NCBI GenBank assembly: GCA_007844125.1
Contig: CM017566.1
Coordinates: forward strand, 57,602,970 to 57,666,969
Origin: Sinonovacula constricta
Lineage: Eukaryota > Mollusca > Bivalvia > Cardiida > Solecurtidae
Direction of reading: 5' to 3'
Length of the DNA: 64,000 nt
A program made the translations under genes and the position numbers. Positions 50,120 through 62,430 of this stretch are shown here, in pieces. A model generated the notes under the pieces. The model saw only the letters and a program-made list of their open reading frames with translations. It had not been told where the DNA came from and did not search any database. Position 1 is the first letter of the stretch. Every line of letters begins with the position of its first letter.

Positions 50120-51880
50120 TTCGTTCATCAAATAATTATTTATACTTTAAATGATTAACGGAAGATACCAAATTCTTATGCAATTCTTCAGATATTATAC
50201 AGAAAATGATGAGTCTCAAGTTAATTCTATTGGACAATAGGATCTACCTGCTTCTTATATAACAGTGTATAGTTAGATCAGCTAGGTCCTGGGGTGAGCT
50301 GGTGGTGGGGGATGTAACTCTCCTCACCAACCAGGTAAAAGAGTAGAGTTGTGAAAAAACACACATGTAAGCTTAAAAAATACTAAGTTTTTAAAGTAAA
50401 TTTTGTCTGTTGACTGCTTAGGTCGAAGTTAGGGTCCCTTACTGTGTATATATATATCTAGAATTTACTGCTATAAAGTTGAATGGATCTTGAATAATAC
50501 CCCCATCACCCACCCACTCTCTACCCCCACTAAAATTTTCTGGATCTTCCCCTGTCCACAGAAAGCTGTCCGATCAGAACCTACACTTTTTTGCTTCAAG
50601 TTTCTTTTGTGTGTAGATGTTCCAACCAAACAAAATTAGTAAAGGTGGTAAGCAAATGTTGAGTTTACTGTTTCTGTCTTTTATACTTCAAACCAACTTT
50701 CAAGAAAAAAATGTGCAACAGCTTAAATACTCACTCCAGGGTATGTATTTCTCCAATTAAAAAGCAATTACTTCAGAGTATGTACAGGAAGTTCAGTTTT
50801 TGTGCAGCAAATGCTGTTAATGCATGCTCAGTTTAATGGTAATTTGTTGTATATTTTGCTATTTTTTGTATATAACTAGCAGGGGAGAGTTTGCTTGATG
50901 TAACACATGACTTCATAAACTTGTTGCTGATGAATATAATTTATTTCAATGTACAGATAACCAAATCTCAATTAACCCTGTCCCTAAACACACCCACAAG
51001 CAGGCACACACACAAACACAAAAGATGCAAAAACAGCAACAAAAAAGAAATTTGCCATTTTCTTTTGAAACCTAACTTTTCACCAAAATACATTTACACA
51101 ACTGACACTAAAGCTGAGGGTGTCTGAACAGCTGAGCAAAAGCACAATGTTTCCATACAGGTATAACCTAAAATAATTATTGTCAAACAGATGATTTGAA
51201 CATCTAAATCCCGTTACCTCCCCTGCCCGTGACTATCTCATGAAGGCCCAACATGCCCCCAACCCCACCCCCACCTAATCTCACGAAAGCCCCCACTCCT
51301 GTCAACCAGCCCTCCACCCCCCACATGCCAATTATGAAGTAAAACAATGATTTACATAATGCAGGAATTTGTGACTTGCAATTACTTTTGAGAGCATCTT
51401 TCTTCTGTGTTCTAATTACATTTTGTAAGAATAAAGAAACAAACCAGATATTTCTGCATGTCTTCATATCTTTAATAAAATGCATAGCAGGTTTACATTA
51501 TTCTGTGATTTTGAGTAACTGATTGGCTAATATTATGCCTTGTTCGTAAGTACTGGGTGCAAATGTGCATATGTTTTCATAGCAGTTGGAATGAAATCCA
51601 TAATTTCTTGGAACAAAAAAAGCACTTGTCTGTTGTCTATAAGAAATCTACCATTTTGTGTTGCAATTTTTGGCACAAACCTCCAAGCATGTTATGCAAT
51701 GTTGGATCTTTACCAAAATGTCTGGAGATTTTCTTTTCATCTTTTTTAACTTCCCTGGTTTTTATATTTCTTCTGCATTTTTCTAGTTCAACCAATCTTC
51801 TGCATCAGGCAATCAGAATGTAGGGCAACCAGTTAAAGAATTATTCACTAAAAACCTGTTGTATGTATGCCCAGTCAGGT
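50120..51880. other. No gene seen
   Basis: Mixed AT-rich sequence with a C-rich patch at about 51210-51325 and CA-rich sequence near 50992-51020. Small ORFs have no features. Confidence 0.45.
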
Positions 51881-51887
51881 ATTTGAG

Positions 51888-52842
51888 CGGTGTTTCTGTA
51901 TAAAAAAAAAAGGACATTTTTGTACCATAGCATGGGTGTTTTTGTACAGTAGCATAGATGTTTCTGTATAGTATCATAGGTGTTTCTGTACATAAGCATG
52001 TTTTTTGTATAGTAATATAGGTGTTTCTGTATAGTACCATAGGTGTTTCTGTACAGTAGCATGGTTTTCGTACAGTAGCATAGCTTTTTCTATACAGTAA
52101 CATGGTTTTTGAACAGTAGCATAGGTGTTTCTGTACAGAAGCATGGGTGTTTCTGTACAGTAGCATGGGTGTTTCTAGTAGCATGAGTGTTTCTGTACAG
52201 TAGCATGGGTGTTTCTGTACAGTAGCATGGGTGTTTCTGTATAGTAGCATGGGTGTTTCTGTACAGTAGCATGGGTGTTTCTATACAGTAGCATGAGTGT
52301 TTCTGTACAGTAGCATGGGTGTTTCTGTATAGTAGCATGGGTGTTTCTGTACAGTAGCATGAGTGTTTCTGTACAGTAGCATGGGTGATTATGTACAGTA
52401 GCATGGGTGTTTCTGTACAGCAGCATGGGTGTTTCTGTACAGTAGCATGAGTGTTTCTGTACAGTAGCATGGGTGTTTCTGTACAGTAGCATGGGTGTTT
52501 CTGTATAGTAGCATGGGTGTTTCTGTACAGTAGCATGGGTGTTTCTGTACAGTAGCATGAGTGTTTTTGTACAGTAGCATGGGTGTTTCTGTACAGTAGC
52601 ATGAGTGTTTCTGTACAGTAGCATGGGTGTTTCTGTACAGTAGCATTAGTGTTTCTGTACAGTAGCATGGGTGTTTCTGTATAGTAGCATGGGTGTTTCT
52701 ATACAGTAGCATGGGTGTTTCTGTACAGTAGCATGGGTGTTTCAGTACAGTCGCATGAGTTTTTTTGTACAATAGCAGGGATGTTTTTATACAACTGCAG
52801 GGATGTTTTTACCATAGCATGGAAATTTTTGTACAGTTGGGG
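51888..52842. repeat. 22-bp minisatellite, ~42 copies
   Basis: The unit is GTACAGTAGCATGG then GTGTTTCT. Because 22 is not divisible by three, every reading frame cycles through all three phases. On the minus strand no phase has a stop, so all frames stay open and give the same 22-residue period (TVQKHPCYCTETPMLLYRN). These are artefacts. Both flanks are more diverged than the core. Confidence 0.97.
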
Positions 52843-52849
52843 CTATCAA

Positions 52850-54420
52850 AGATGTTTAGTAGGACTGACAAACCAACAGAATTAAAAGAAAATGTTAAAC
52901 ACTTGTTAACATATATTAGAAATGATGCATGAGAAAAACAAATATGTATTAAATACTAATAATTTCATATATACTATTGTTCATCACTCTCTTACTGAAT
53001 GTATACATTTACATAGTATAACCTTTCCAGTTAGTTGCCATTAAATACACAAAGTAAATGCTAAGTAATACTTATAGTGGCTGAAATGTGCTTACATAAC
53101 ACAAACCCAGTAGGAAACCCCTTTAAATAACAGAATTTGCTTTGTTAAATGCAGTACTATATAAGTACATTATTTGTATCTGGTACTAATAAAAAAGACC
53201 CAAGCATAATATTTTTTTTATACAACTCTTTAAGTATCCATAGTAACCATCATTGAACAATGCATTACAATGCTATAAAAATTTCTTTTTTTTTTATTTG
53301 TTGCAGCATTTCCAATTAGGCCTAAACCTGCTTGATGTCTTCATTACCCACACTAGATTTTGTTTATTCACTTATAATCCATGCACATGCAGTAATGACA
53401 AGTTCTACTGCTCTAGACTTTGTAGCAACTAGTGTGGAAACTGATCAGACAACTCCTAACAGGAGCTGGTTGATCTGGGTCTGCACCATTTATTAGGGTC
53501 TGGTGAATTTATGCTTTGCAGGTGAGGAGTGATTTTCTTTTCATCATAATCATGTGCAGACAATTGGGTGCAATCTGCAGCGCAAAATAAAAATCAAACA
53601 TGAAAGGGAGAATTCTATGCAACAGGCATATCTTATTACAATGATGAAGAATAAAACAGATACCAAAATGCAATTACTTGTCAAAGACATGTTTTCATAT
53701 TACTGTTATTATTTTCTTTATTGAAAAAGGTAAAATGCAAAAGCAACTTATTAATTCATTTATTTCAAATGTCTTATAAATTTCACCTGGTACTGTGTTT
53801 AATGTTATAATTAATTTTTGATTAAAACATGGAAAGATATTTAACTTGTTATTTTTTTTCATAATTAATGTTTATTAATGCAGTACACAAATGTAAAACC
53901 AAAATAATAGCTCATTTACTTTTCGAGCAATTACTATTATCATAACATGTCAGATGACTTTAACAAGTTAAAATCACTGAAATGGCACTAAATGCTACAA
54001 AATCTCGAAGTTCTTAATGATAGACCTCTAATTGGCAACACTGTTTTTATAAAAAAAAAAAAATGTTCTTATATCCAAAGGTATTAAATTAGACTTTCAT
54101 AAAGTACTACATAAGTACAAGTGACCTTAAATTATCTACCATGTAGTGTGTCCAATATCACGTTCTACAGAGACAATTGATCTAGATACATGCACCCATT
54201 TTAAACATGATGTTTCCTCCACTTGTTCTTTCCTTCATTAATGATTTTATGATCTGTGGCTTATAAATATTACTAGAAAACTTCATAGTCAATATATATG
54301 GAAGTGATAAATATGCTAGCCAGTGAAAATTGAAGAAAAAGACAAAATGTTATTTCAACAAAAGTAAAACAAGAGAAAGTCAAACAGATACCACCTCCCC
54401 TCCACCCCTGCTACCCACTG
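52850..54420. other. No gene seen
   Basis: AT-rich, no repeats of note and no exon recognised. Confidence 0.45.
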
Positions 54421-54424
54421 ACCA

Positions 54425-54850
54425 CAACATGAATAGGGGTCATCTGCATTATCTTGACTTATATACCTACCCAGTTTGTGGAAAGTGAGTGCAGGACAAT
54501 AAAAATGAAAGCATTAAAGTTCATTGTTACCATTAAGCCATTCCACTGAAGTGTGACATTGACCTTTGCTCCAATGATTCCAGATCAACCATGAGAATTG
54601 TGCCTACCAAGTTTAAAGGTTATGAGCTTGAGAATTCTCAAAAAATCAAAAACAAAAACTTCATGAAAGGTCGCTGTGACCTTGATCCTTACCCAACAGA
54701 CATCAAAACCAAGAGGGATCGTCAATAATTTATATCCTTATGAAGTTCTAAGAAATGTGGGTTCAATAAATCTCTAGTTATCAATTAGAAACCATAATCA
54801 TATAAGAGACAATAGTGACCTTAAAGTCATCCTTTAGAAGGCAATTGTGA
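54425..54850. repeat. Interspersed repeat of the TGACCTTGACC type
   Basis: Contains AATAGGGGTCATCTGCAT, TGACATTGACCTTTGCTCC, CTACCAAGTTTAAAGGTTA and TCGCTGTGACCTTGATCC. From memory this order (GGTCATCTGC, then CTACCAAGTTT, then TGACCTTGACC) is typical of a dispersed repeat in mollusc genomes. It carries a perfect TGACCTTGA at 54677-54685. Confidence 0.5.
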
Positions 54851-54899
54851 CAATGATATTTTCCCAGTGAATTTCAGGATGACCACTGGGGCAATCAGT

Positions 54900-56380
54900 C
54901 CCAAGGTGAGGGTAAGTCACAGATGTATTGGACAATTGTCTGTGCTATATATTTTTTCTTGAGATGGTCTGTAACAATTACATTGTTTTGAAGATATAAG
55001 TATACACCTGTAGGTACAATCATCTTATACGTCATGACCCATTTTTGCTCAAATTGAGTACAATACATGGACAAAAGTCTAGACATATTTAATTGCACAT
55101 TTACTTAAAACACGCATGCACGCACGCACACAGACACGAGAACATTTCATGTTCTTTGAATAATGTCTGCTAAAAATAGAAAAGAAACCCCATGACAATG
55201 GCATATTCAAAGAGTTGAATTTTTTTCTTTTTATTTTAACATGTTATTTTCATCAAATAATGGTTTCAAAGTATAAAAGGCTTAATAATTTCACATAAAC
55301 ACCTTCAGGAACATATTTCAAAATACAGTAAAGGTCATATTTAAAATCTTAACACTAAGTAATCCCCATTACTATAATGCCTTAAAACCTAGCATATCAT
55401 TAGAAAAACTGTCCCAGAAATATTACAAACATGAAAAAATTTACCACAGCTTTTTAAACCATATGTTTCATGTCTTAAAGGTAATTTGTTTGGTGGGATT
55501 TGCATTTAGCGTGTCTTAAACATAATGCTATTAGATTTCATTAAAACATGCAACAAAATATTGAATTTGTAAAATGGTTTTATTCAGTATTTTCAGTTAC
55601 AACTATTAATAAATAAAATAAGCCAAAAAAAAAGAAAAACAAACAAAAAATCACAAACACACACCACCAAGCAAAACATTCAGGGCCTTGAATCAGTCCC
55701 ACAGGATAATCCCAGCCTGCATGCCAGAAGATGTGTTATCACATTATTGTTCCAACAAAGGGAAAGAACACTAATTATTTAAACCTTCTATTGTGGGAAA
55801 ATATACTTTTATTGACAAGTTCCTTTTGCAGAAAATAAAACATATCCAATATTTAAAACCTTGAGTCCTTGTTGGTTAGTAAACTAGACTCCAAACCAGA
55901 CTGTCAGATGATGAAGTAAGTTTACATGAATCAGGATCTAAAACAAGTCCATCTGAGGTACCACATGACGAAGTGTGGATTATTTATAGCATTTGGAAAT
56001 TTAAATTCTCAGTAATAAGATGCATTAAATCTAAAAAAAATAATAATTTAAATTCTGAGAGTATTATAATAAAATATGAAGAAATGCTGATGTTATTTTT
56101 TTGTGTTGTTTTTTATGGAAAAGGAAAATAAATAAATAACTGGCAACAGAAAAGGTACAGAAATTTTGTAACTATTGTTATGGGGTTGGTTAGATGCAGC
56201 AACTAACGCACACTACTTAGTATTTCCATTTAATTTGGGGCATAGACGCCTACGTCTGCAAACACAGAAGACAAGCTGTTGTTGACTATGACGTTTATTC
56301 TTTACTGTCCAAGTTTCTAATGATACTTGGACAGAGTCAAACAGCTCTTTTATACTCAGGTTCTGTGTTGCACATTAAGA
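54900..56380. other. No gene seen; CA-rich run near 55110-55138; 10-bp hairpin at 56305-56334
   Basis: AT-rich. The hairpin is CTGTCCAAGT, a 10-nt loop, then ACTTGGACAG, a perfect stem. Confidence 0.5.
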
Positions 56381-56384
56381 CAAA

Positions 56385-56692
56385 AGGATTACTACCCAAT
56401 GGTGGAAATCTAGTTATAATCCTAGAGATGGCCACCAAATCAGTCACTAGCTATAAGATGTGAAAGAGACCAAAGGATGGCTTCATCCTTCTTTAAGTTA
56501 CTAATCAAGAAGGGTTGCTGCTTATCTTGCAGGTTGAAGGTATAATCTTAGGGATGACCACTGTATCTGTCATAGGATGGTTTCATCCACACTTAAGCTA
56601 GTATGCAAGTTAAGTAAAACACTTAGGATTATCTGACAGGATTATAACCTAATAATCCTACTAGGGATGGCCTCTTTACTGAAGGTACCTTT
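56385..56692. repeat. Degenerate ~110-126-bp tandem repeat, 2.4 copies
   Basis: TATAATCxTAGxGATGxCCAC begins near 56415 and 56541, with a truncated third copy near 56651. The block GGATGGxTTCATCC recurs in the first two copies. Confidence 0.6.
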
Positions 56693-57754
56693 GCAGCTGA
56701 ACAAAATATTATATTATCCAAATTAGAGTTTATATTCAATTTTAGTAACTTTTGACTTAACTTCTAAAATAGATGAGTAATAGTTAAATACTTGAAATCT
56801 ACATGAAAATACCTTCATTTTGATATAAAACAGTATATGTACATTATAACTCATTTTTTAGATATAAAGATTATTATAATGCTGCATTTCCACATGGAAA
56901 AGCAGCTTCATAATACTATTATCAGATTTATTTTGTTTTAGAAAGTGTGTTTGTCATTATTTATTACAATGAGACTGAAATAAAAGATGCACATACCTTA
57001 AACACATCACCTGACCTGTGTCATATTGATAACATATTTGGAAAAAAAATTAGATTACAATTAATCATAATTTACAGATTAAATGTAGATCAAATGGTAG
57101 CTTTACCCAAACACACACTTCAGTGCTGAAAGTCACATTTTACTACTGAGATTCATGACCACTTATAAATGTACAAAAAAATATGCATTAGGTAATGTTT
57201 TGTTAAAAATAGTGTCTTTCCATCTCAAATGTTTTAAGCAAAGCTTTAAAAAAAACCACTAAAAACAATTTTTGTTTAATCTGTGTGTATAGGTAAAAAT
57301 TATATATTCTGTTTTATAAAATAATCTTACAACCATCTAGCTACAATACCAATAATAAAAACATTTTCTGACACCTCTGCTCATAAGTACATTCCCGCCA
57401 GATCAGCTCATGTCAAGACAATAATTTTGTGAGGTGAAATAATATATGAATAAAAACTAATTAAAAAATGGCACATTACATTTTACTTGCTATCTTACAG
57501 CTTCCAGATATCTTAAAGTTTTATTTGTTCAATAATCAATGATTGCGACAGCATGCATATGCTGCTCCAAATTCATTAATGCATCTGCGTAGACTTTTAA
57601 CATATTGCAGAATGTACATGTACTTGGTGCAGTGAGATGCAATGGATTAACATTCTTAACAAATGTCACACTCTTCCATTGAGAGTTTAATGGCTGTCAA
57701 TTTTTCTGTAGATATAGTTGTTTAGACTTCTGTTTATTCTCCTTATTTTCAAGA

Positions 57755-57905
57755 AGCTCCTCAGTGAGTCAGTTCGAGTCCCAAGCTGGGTAGAACAACT
57801 GTGGGAAGGTTTTTCAGCTAACCTGCAGAGTGCTAACGATCCAGACATTTGTCTACGATGGTAATTGTGTACAATCGGTGGGATATTGCCTGAATGATCA
57901 TAACT
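57755..57905 (+). mobile_element. SINE (family B) with tRNA-like B box
   Basis: CAGTTCGAGTCCCAAG is a B box followed by a body alignable in order to 23940-24066 (GCTGGG, TGCAGAGTGC, CCAGACATTTGTCT, ACAATCGGTGGGATATTGCC). The A box is not clear, so the head may be truncated. Confidence 0.5.
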
Positions 57906-58020
57906 GAGTTACTACCATGTATTAACAAGTAAATGTTTAATGTTTATGTTTGTTGTTGCTTTTTTGTTGTTGCTTTTTTGCTGTTTTTTTTTTAGGGAGG
58001 AGGGCAAAGGTTTTTGTTTG

Positions 58021-58160
58021 TTTATTGGGTTTATCATCTCACCAACAGTTTATTGGGTTTATCATCTCACCAACAGTTTATTGGGTTTATCATCTCACCA
58101 ACAGTTTATTGGGTTTATCATGTCACCAACAGTTTATTGGGTTTATCATCTCACCAACAG
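58021..58160. repeat. 28-bp tandem repeat, exactly 5 copies
   Basis: The unit is TTTATTGGGTTTATCATC then TCACCAACAG. It is nearly perfect; a single substitution (CATG for CATC) marks the fourth copy. It follows a T/G-rich stretch. Confidence 0.95.
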
Positions 58161-58207
58161 CATTTCAGTTATCTGGAGAAGGTGTCCAGTTGAAGTAAAT
58201 ATTTAAC

Positions 58208-58420
58208 TTCCTTCGCTGTGTATAGCATGCCGAGATCACCTTGCATGATAGCACACCCACTCACATTATCCTGACACCTGGCCAACCAGTCATGGAACTA
58301 CCCTTATAGTTGCTTGAGTGTTAGCAAGGGTGCTATACCACTACTGTTTTCAATGACTGGTATTTTGCGCCAGGGATCGTACCTGGAGCTGATGCTCTAC
58401 CTCTTGCACTAGCAGGTTCT
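58208..58420 (-). mobile_element. tRNA-derived SINE (family A), reverse copy
   Basis: On the minus strand, AACCTGCTAGTGCAAGAGG (A box), GGTACGATCCCTGG (B box), CCAGTCATTG, GGTAGTTCCATGACTGG, TGTCAGGATAATGTGA and GGCATGCTATAC follow in the same order as in the copy at 49582-49800. Confidence 0.75.
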
Positions 58421-58429
58421 GTAAAGGTT

Positions 58430-59380
58430 TTTTTGCAAGGCAACTCTTATTAAGAACATGTTTATCTTTTACTTTTTTCAAAGGAATTTTTATTTGATCA
58501 TTTAGTTTAATTAATAATGTACCGGTAGTAATTTTTAAAAGTTTGCCAAAACAAAAATTTCATTATTGTACATAATATTATAATGACTGAACTTACACAG
58601 TTTTAAAAACATATTAACAGCATATGACAACTATCTTAACTTATATGCTGTTATAATTCATTCTGCAAATTATATAGATATTCAATACTTTTACAGTAAA
58701 CAAAGTCTAATAGTTATTTACTATAAAGATAAGAACTAATAAATTCTTAAAATATTGAAAATTTTCACCAATTTTCTCAAGAAAATGTCATGTAGATATT
58801 ATTACTAATATTTATTTTCTGGAGTTTGCCATTTAAATCAGTCTAGACTGGAACTGGTAGTAAAAATGACAGCAACAGCTGCAGCTAGGATGGATGGACA
58901 GGCCTACAGACAGAGCAATGCACTTATAGTGTATCTTCATTATGCTGCACTTCGGGGAAGAAAAATGCAACTTTAATCTGTTAAATTGGTAACATTATCG
59001 GTAATGTTTGTACAAATAAGGTTTTAACAAGTTTAAATTATTTGTTTCCATAAACAATAGGCTTTCAATGTTAAGTCTCCTGCCATATAGTCATAGTATA
59101 TTGCTAATTATTTTAACAATTATACTATCCTCAATGTCAGTTCAAACTGGCAGTAAATGCCCAACCTTGTAACACTGTAAGCATTGTATTATATTACTTA
59201 ACTACTATACATACAATCATTTTTATTTTTTATTCTTCACAAAATGCAAAGTACATAAAATGCTTAAATAATTGCTGTTTTAAAATTCCATGTAGACATT
59301 TACAGTTACTAGTAAAGCAGTTGCGTCAAAAATGTACCTTCTTGGATTGTTTTTTCAGCAAAATTGGTCCAGTAACAACA
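58430..59380. other. No gene seen
   Basis: AT-rich sequence without exon-like ORFs or repeats. Confidence 0.45.
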
Positions 59381-59387
59381 ATGTAGC

Positions 59388-59452
59388 ATCTGTCTAGATG
59401 GTCTAGTGGTTACTTACCCACCTCATTCACATGAAGCTCCAATTTCAAATAC
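59388..59452 (+). mobile_element. tRNA-Glu-like SINE head remnant
   Basis: ATGGTCTAGTGGTTA near 59397 is the D-arm/A-box form of eukaryotic tRNA-Glu. A weak B box (CAATTTCAAATAC) follows near 59440. Acceptor and anticodon arms are not kept. Confidence 0.4.
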
Positions 59453-59639
59453 TTTATGCTGCTTGTTTCTTCTATCATTTAGTTATTTTCGGTACTTAGA
59501 AAAACAACTATTAACAAGATTTTATTAAATTTTATTTACACAAATAAATTATCTTGTTAGTTCGTAAATATTCAGGAACTGTTTAAAATGAAGACAAATC
59601 AATATAAACTGTAAGAATTGATGATGTGAGATCATGTAC

Positions 59640-60250
59640 CACAAGTTGGCATTAAAATGCTTTCTATCTCATTCTCACATGTTTCTACCTAAATACTGTT
59701 TTGACATCAACAGCTGTCGATGTAGGAACGAAAAATAGAAAGCTGAAATATTGTCATAATTTATGAAATTCAAATGGCTCCTTTTGCCAGTAGGCTGATT
59801 ACGATATAATTTAAACATCTTTACACCTAATTACTGTTAATAAAAACAGCAGATGTCTGCTGCAGCAATTGAAAACTGTTATCCAAAAATAAATTCTGCA
59901 ACATTATGTTAGACTTTGTCATAATATGTGACATGCTAATGACTCTCCAAAGGCTACAATGACTGGAAAGTGACACCTGGAAGGATGAAGGCAGCCCATT
60001 GGTGAATTCATCCCGACATGTTTTCTTTTTATCCTTCAACTGAGAATATTAAAACTTTTTTTTTTTATTTCTATCTTCAATGTTATTCTAAGAACTGGCA
60101 GTAGGAATTTAATTGTTTTAATTAAAAAGGTTTTTTAGTTTATTTTCAAGATGATAAATGAGAAGTTTGTGTGCAATCGAAAAGAGAAATTCAGACAGAT
60201 TAAAAGATGGAAATGCAGCAGATTGTGTGTTTTTGAAGTAATTAAAGTAA
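59640..60250. repeat. Diverged ~0.5-kb duplication unit, copy 1
   Basis: Shares ordered blocks with copies at 61120-61640 and 61648-62180: GGCATTAAA, GTCATAATATGTGACATGC, AATGACTCTCCA, CAACTGAGAATAT, TTTAATTGTTTTAATTxxAAAGG and GATAAATGAG. Confidence 0.65.
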
Positions 60251-60467
60251 TTCAGCCTTGATATAAGAAGAAAATCATGTACATACATAATATGCCCCCT
60301 ATTCATTGTTTTTTAGTATCTTGGGCTTGGCATTGAGTAAAAATTTGCATAAATTAATAAAAGGTTTCATCACTCAATGTCACATAATTAGACAAACTTA
60401 CTACAAAAATACTACACTTGTTAACAATATTAGAAAGGATATGAAACCAGAAATCAGGCTGTGCATG

Positions 60468-60894
60468 AAACCAGGTTTTCAACAATTTAGCAATTTAACA
60501 CAAATTATTAAGCTGAAACTGTTTTTCTATTTTTAGTAACAGTGACTTTGACCTTGACCCAATTTGCCCCAAATCCAATCCTGGGCTAGGTCTTCATGCA
60601 AGCCTGTTATATCCAAAGTTTCTGCAAGATTCAGGTTTATCCAAACTAAAGTTATTGGTCAGAAACTGTTTTTTCTATTTTTAGTAACAGTGACCTTGAC
60701 TCGACTGGCACCTAATCCAATTCCAAGCTAAGTCTTCATGCAAGCTTGCTATATCCAAAGTTTCAGTAAGATTGGTTTATCCAAACTGAAGTTAGTGAAC
60801 CCTCTGTTTAACGCCACCAGCTAGACCGGCCACCCGCCTGCCCGCCTGCCATACCCCTATCTAATAACCAGGATTGTCGCTGAAAACCTGGTTA
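60468..60894. mobile_element. MITE-like element with 12-13-bp terminal inverted repeats
   Basis: AACCAGGTTTTC at 60469-60480 is the exact reverse complement of GAAAACCTGGTT at 60882-60893 (13 bp counting one more inner base). Inside, a ~148-bp unit beginning TTTTTCTATTTTTAGTAACA is present twice (from about 60522 and 60670). It carries TGACCTTGA and TATATCCAAAGTTTC, and ends in a GCCxGCC-rich stretch at about 60828-60850. No ORF. A target-site duplication was not identified. Confidence 0.65.
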
Positions 60895-61119
60895 AAAACA
60901 AGTTAAGGAGTACAATTAACAATTAAAAAAGCATTGTAACATGTCATCATTGTTAAGTACAAAAAGAAAACTTGATAATTCCCTTTTATTTTGTGCTATT
61001 AATTTTTTTAAACCATCTAGGATTAAAACAAAACTGATTTCATTTCTTAATGTAAGTCTAGATGTAAAAATAAATGGTAAGTAAGTGATTATGTAAATAC
61101 ATGTATCAAATTTTGACAT

Positions 61120-61640
61120 AAGAATGATTACAATATTATTTGAACAGCTTTATAGCCTGATAATGACTGATAAAACAACATATTGTCCTACCTTTTGTAA
61201 CTAAAGTGGTCATTGTTTCATTTGAACAGCTGTATACCATGATAATTTATAACACAATGAACTGCACCTCTGCCATTAAAGTAATTACAATATAATGTCA
61301 ATGTCATTTTTACTTCATTTCTATTAAAAGCAACAACAGATTTCTGATGTAGAAATGAAAATTTGAAAGCTACAAAATACATTCTGTGACGTCTGTAAGT
61401 TAGTTTTCATCATAATATATGACATGCAAATGGCACTCCAACAGGGAATATTGTACCCTGGGTTTTCTATTTCCATCTTCAATGTTTGTTTTAAGAGCTG
61501 GCCATATAAATTTGTTTTTGTTTTTTTATTTCATTTTTGTAGATGATACCTGTGATTAATACAAATTGCTACCATTTCTTCTTTAAGTCTAGGTGTAACT
61601 TAAATGTAAGTGCCTATATATAACACATGTACTAACTTTT
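61120..61640. repeat. Diverged ~0.5-kb duplication unit, copy 2
   Basis: Starts GATTACAATATTATTTGAAC and includes CATAATATATGACATGC and TTTCTATTTCCATCTTCAAT. The start-to-start distance to copy 3 is about 526 bp. It holds an internal partial duplicate of the GAACAGCTxTATACC block. Confidence 0.65.
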
Positions 61641-61647
61641 TTCGTTA

Positions 61648-62180
61648 GGATGATTACAATATTATGTGAACAGCTTTATACCTTGATTATGTAAGGACAA
61701 CATGCGGTACTGCATTTTGGCATTAAAGTGATTAAAATGCCATTTCAACATCTTTCTACCTTATAATCATTAATGGAAAAAAGCTGTCAGAAGAGAAATA
61801 GGAAATTAAAAGGTAAAAAAATACATTGTGTGGCTTCAAGTAAGACTTGTCATAATAAGTCACATGCAAATGACTCTCCATTCACTTCAACTGAGAATTG
61901 GAACCTGGGAAGATAAAGGCAATCCACTGATGAAGTCATTCCAACAAATTATCCTTCATCTGGGAATATCATACCTTGTTGTGTTTGTTTGTTTTTTCCA
62001 CTGTCAATATTTTTCTAAGAAAATGCAAGTTAAATTTTAATTGTTTTAATTGGAAAGGATTTTTATTTTATTTTCTATATGATAAATGAGTGGTTAGTGT
62101 GCAAATGAAAGAGAAATTTAGACATATTAAATAGAAATGAGGCATATTGTGTCTGTTCAAATACAGCCTAGAAATGACAA
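61648..62180. repeat. Diverged ~0.5-kb duplication unit, copy 3
   Basis: Starts GATTACAATATTATGTGAAC and includes GTCATAATAAGTCACATGC, AATGACTCTCCA and AATTGTTTTAATTGGAAAGG. It is closer to copy 1 in its second half. Confidence 0.65.
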
Positions 62181-62430
62181 GACAATCATTTCTATAGGTA
62201 ACAAATATGTAAAATGTACACACTGTTTAAAATAGGTAATTTTTTTATATCAAATAGATTTCTGAATAAGTAATAATCAATTACGAAGGTCAAAATGTTT
62301 CTTTTATAATATCAATTGTTTGTGGATGCCTTGGAATGGGCTTCCTTCTTAGTTAAACAAGTTTAAAGTTCACCATGATGATGTTTTGAAATATACTGCA
62401 GCGAGCATTATGTCATGGTCATTAAAGAAA

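Noticed and set aside
51204..51485. 93-codon minus-strand ORF with a Gly-rich end
   Set aside because: The Gly-rich end translates a C-rich simple patch, and the rest has no features or splice signals.
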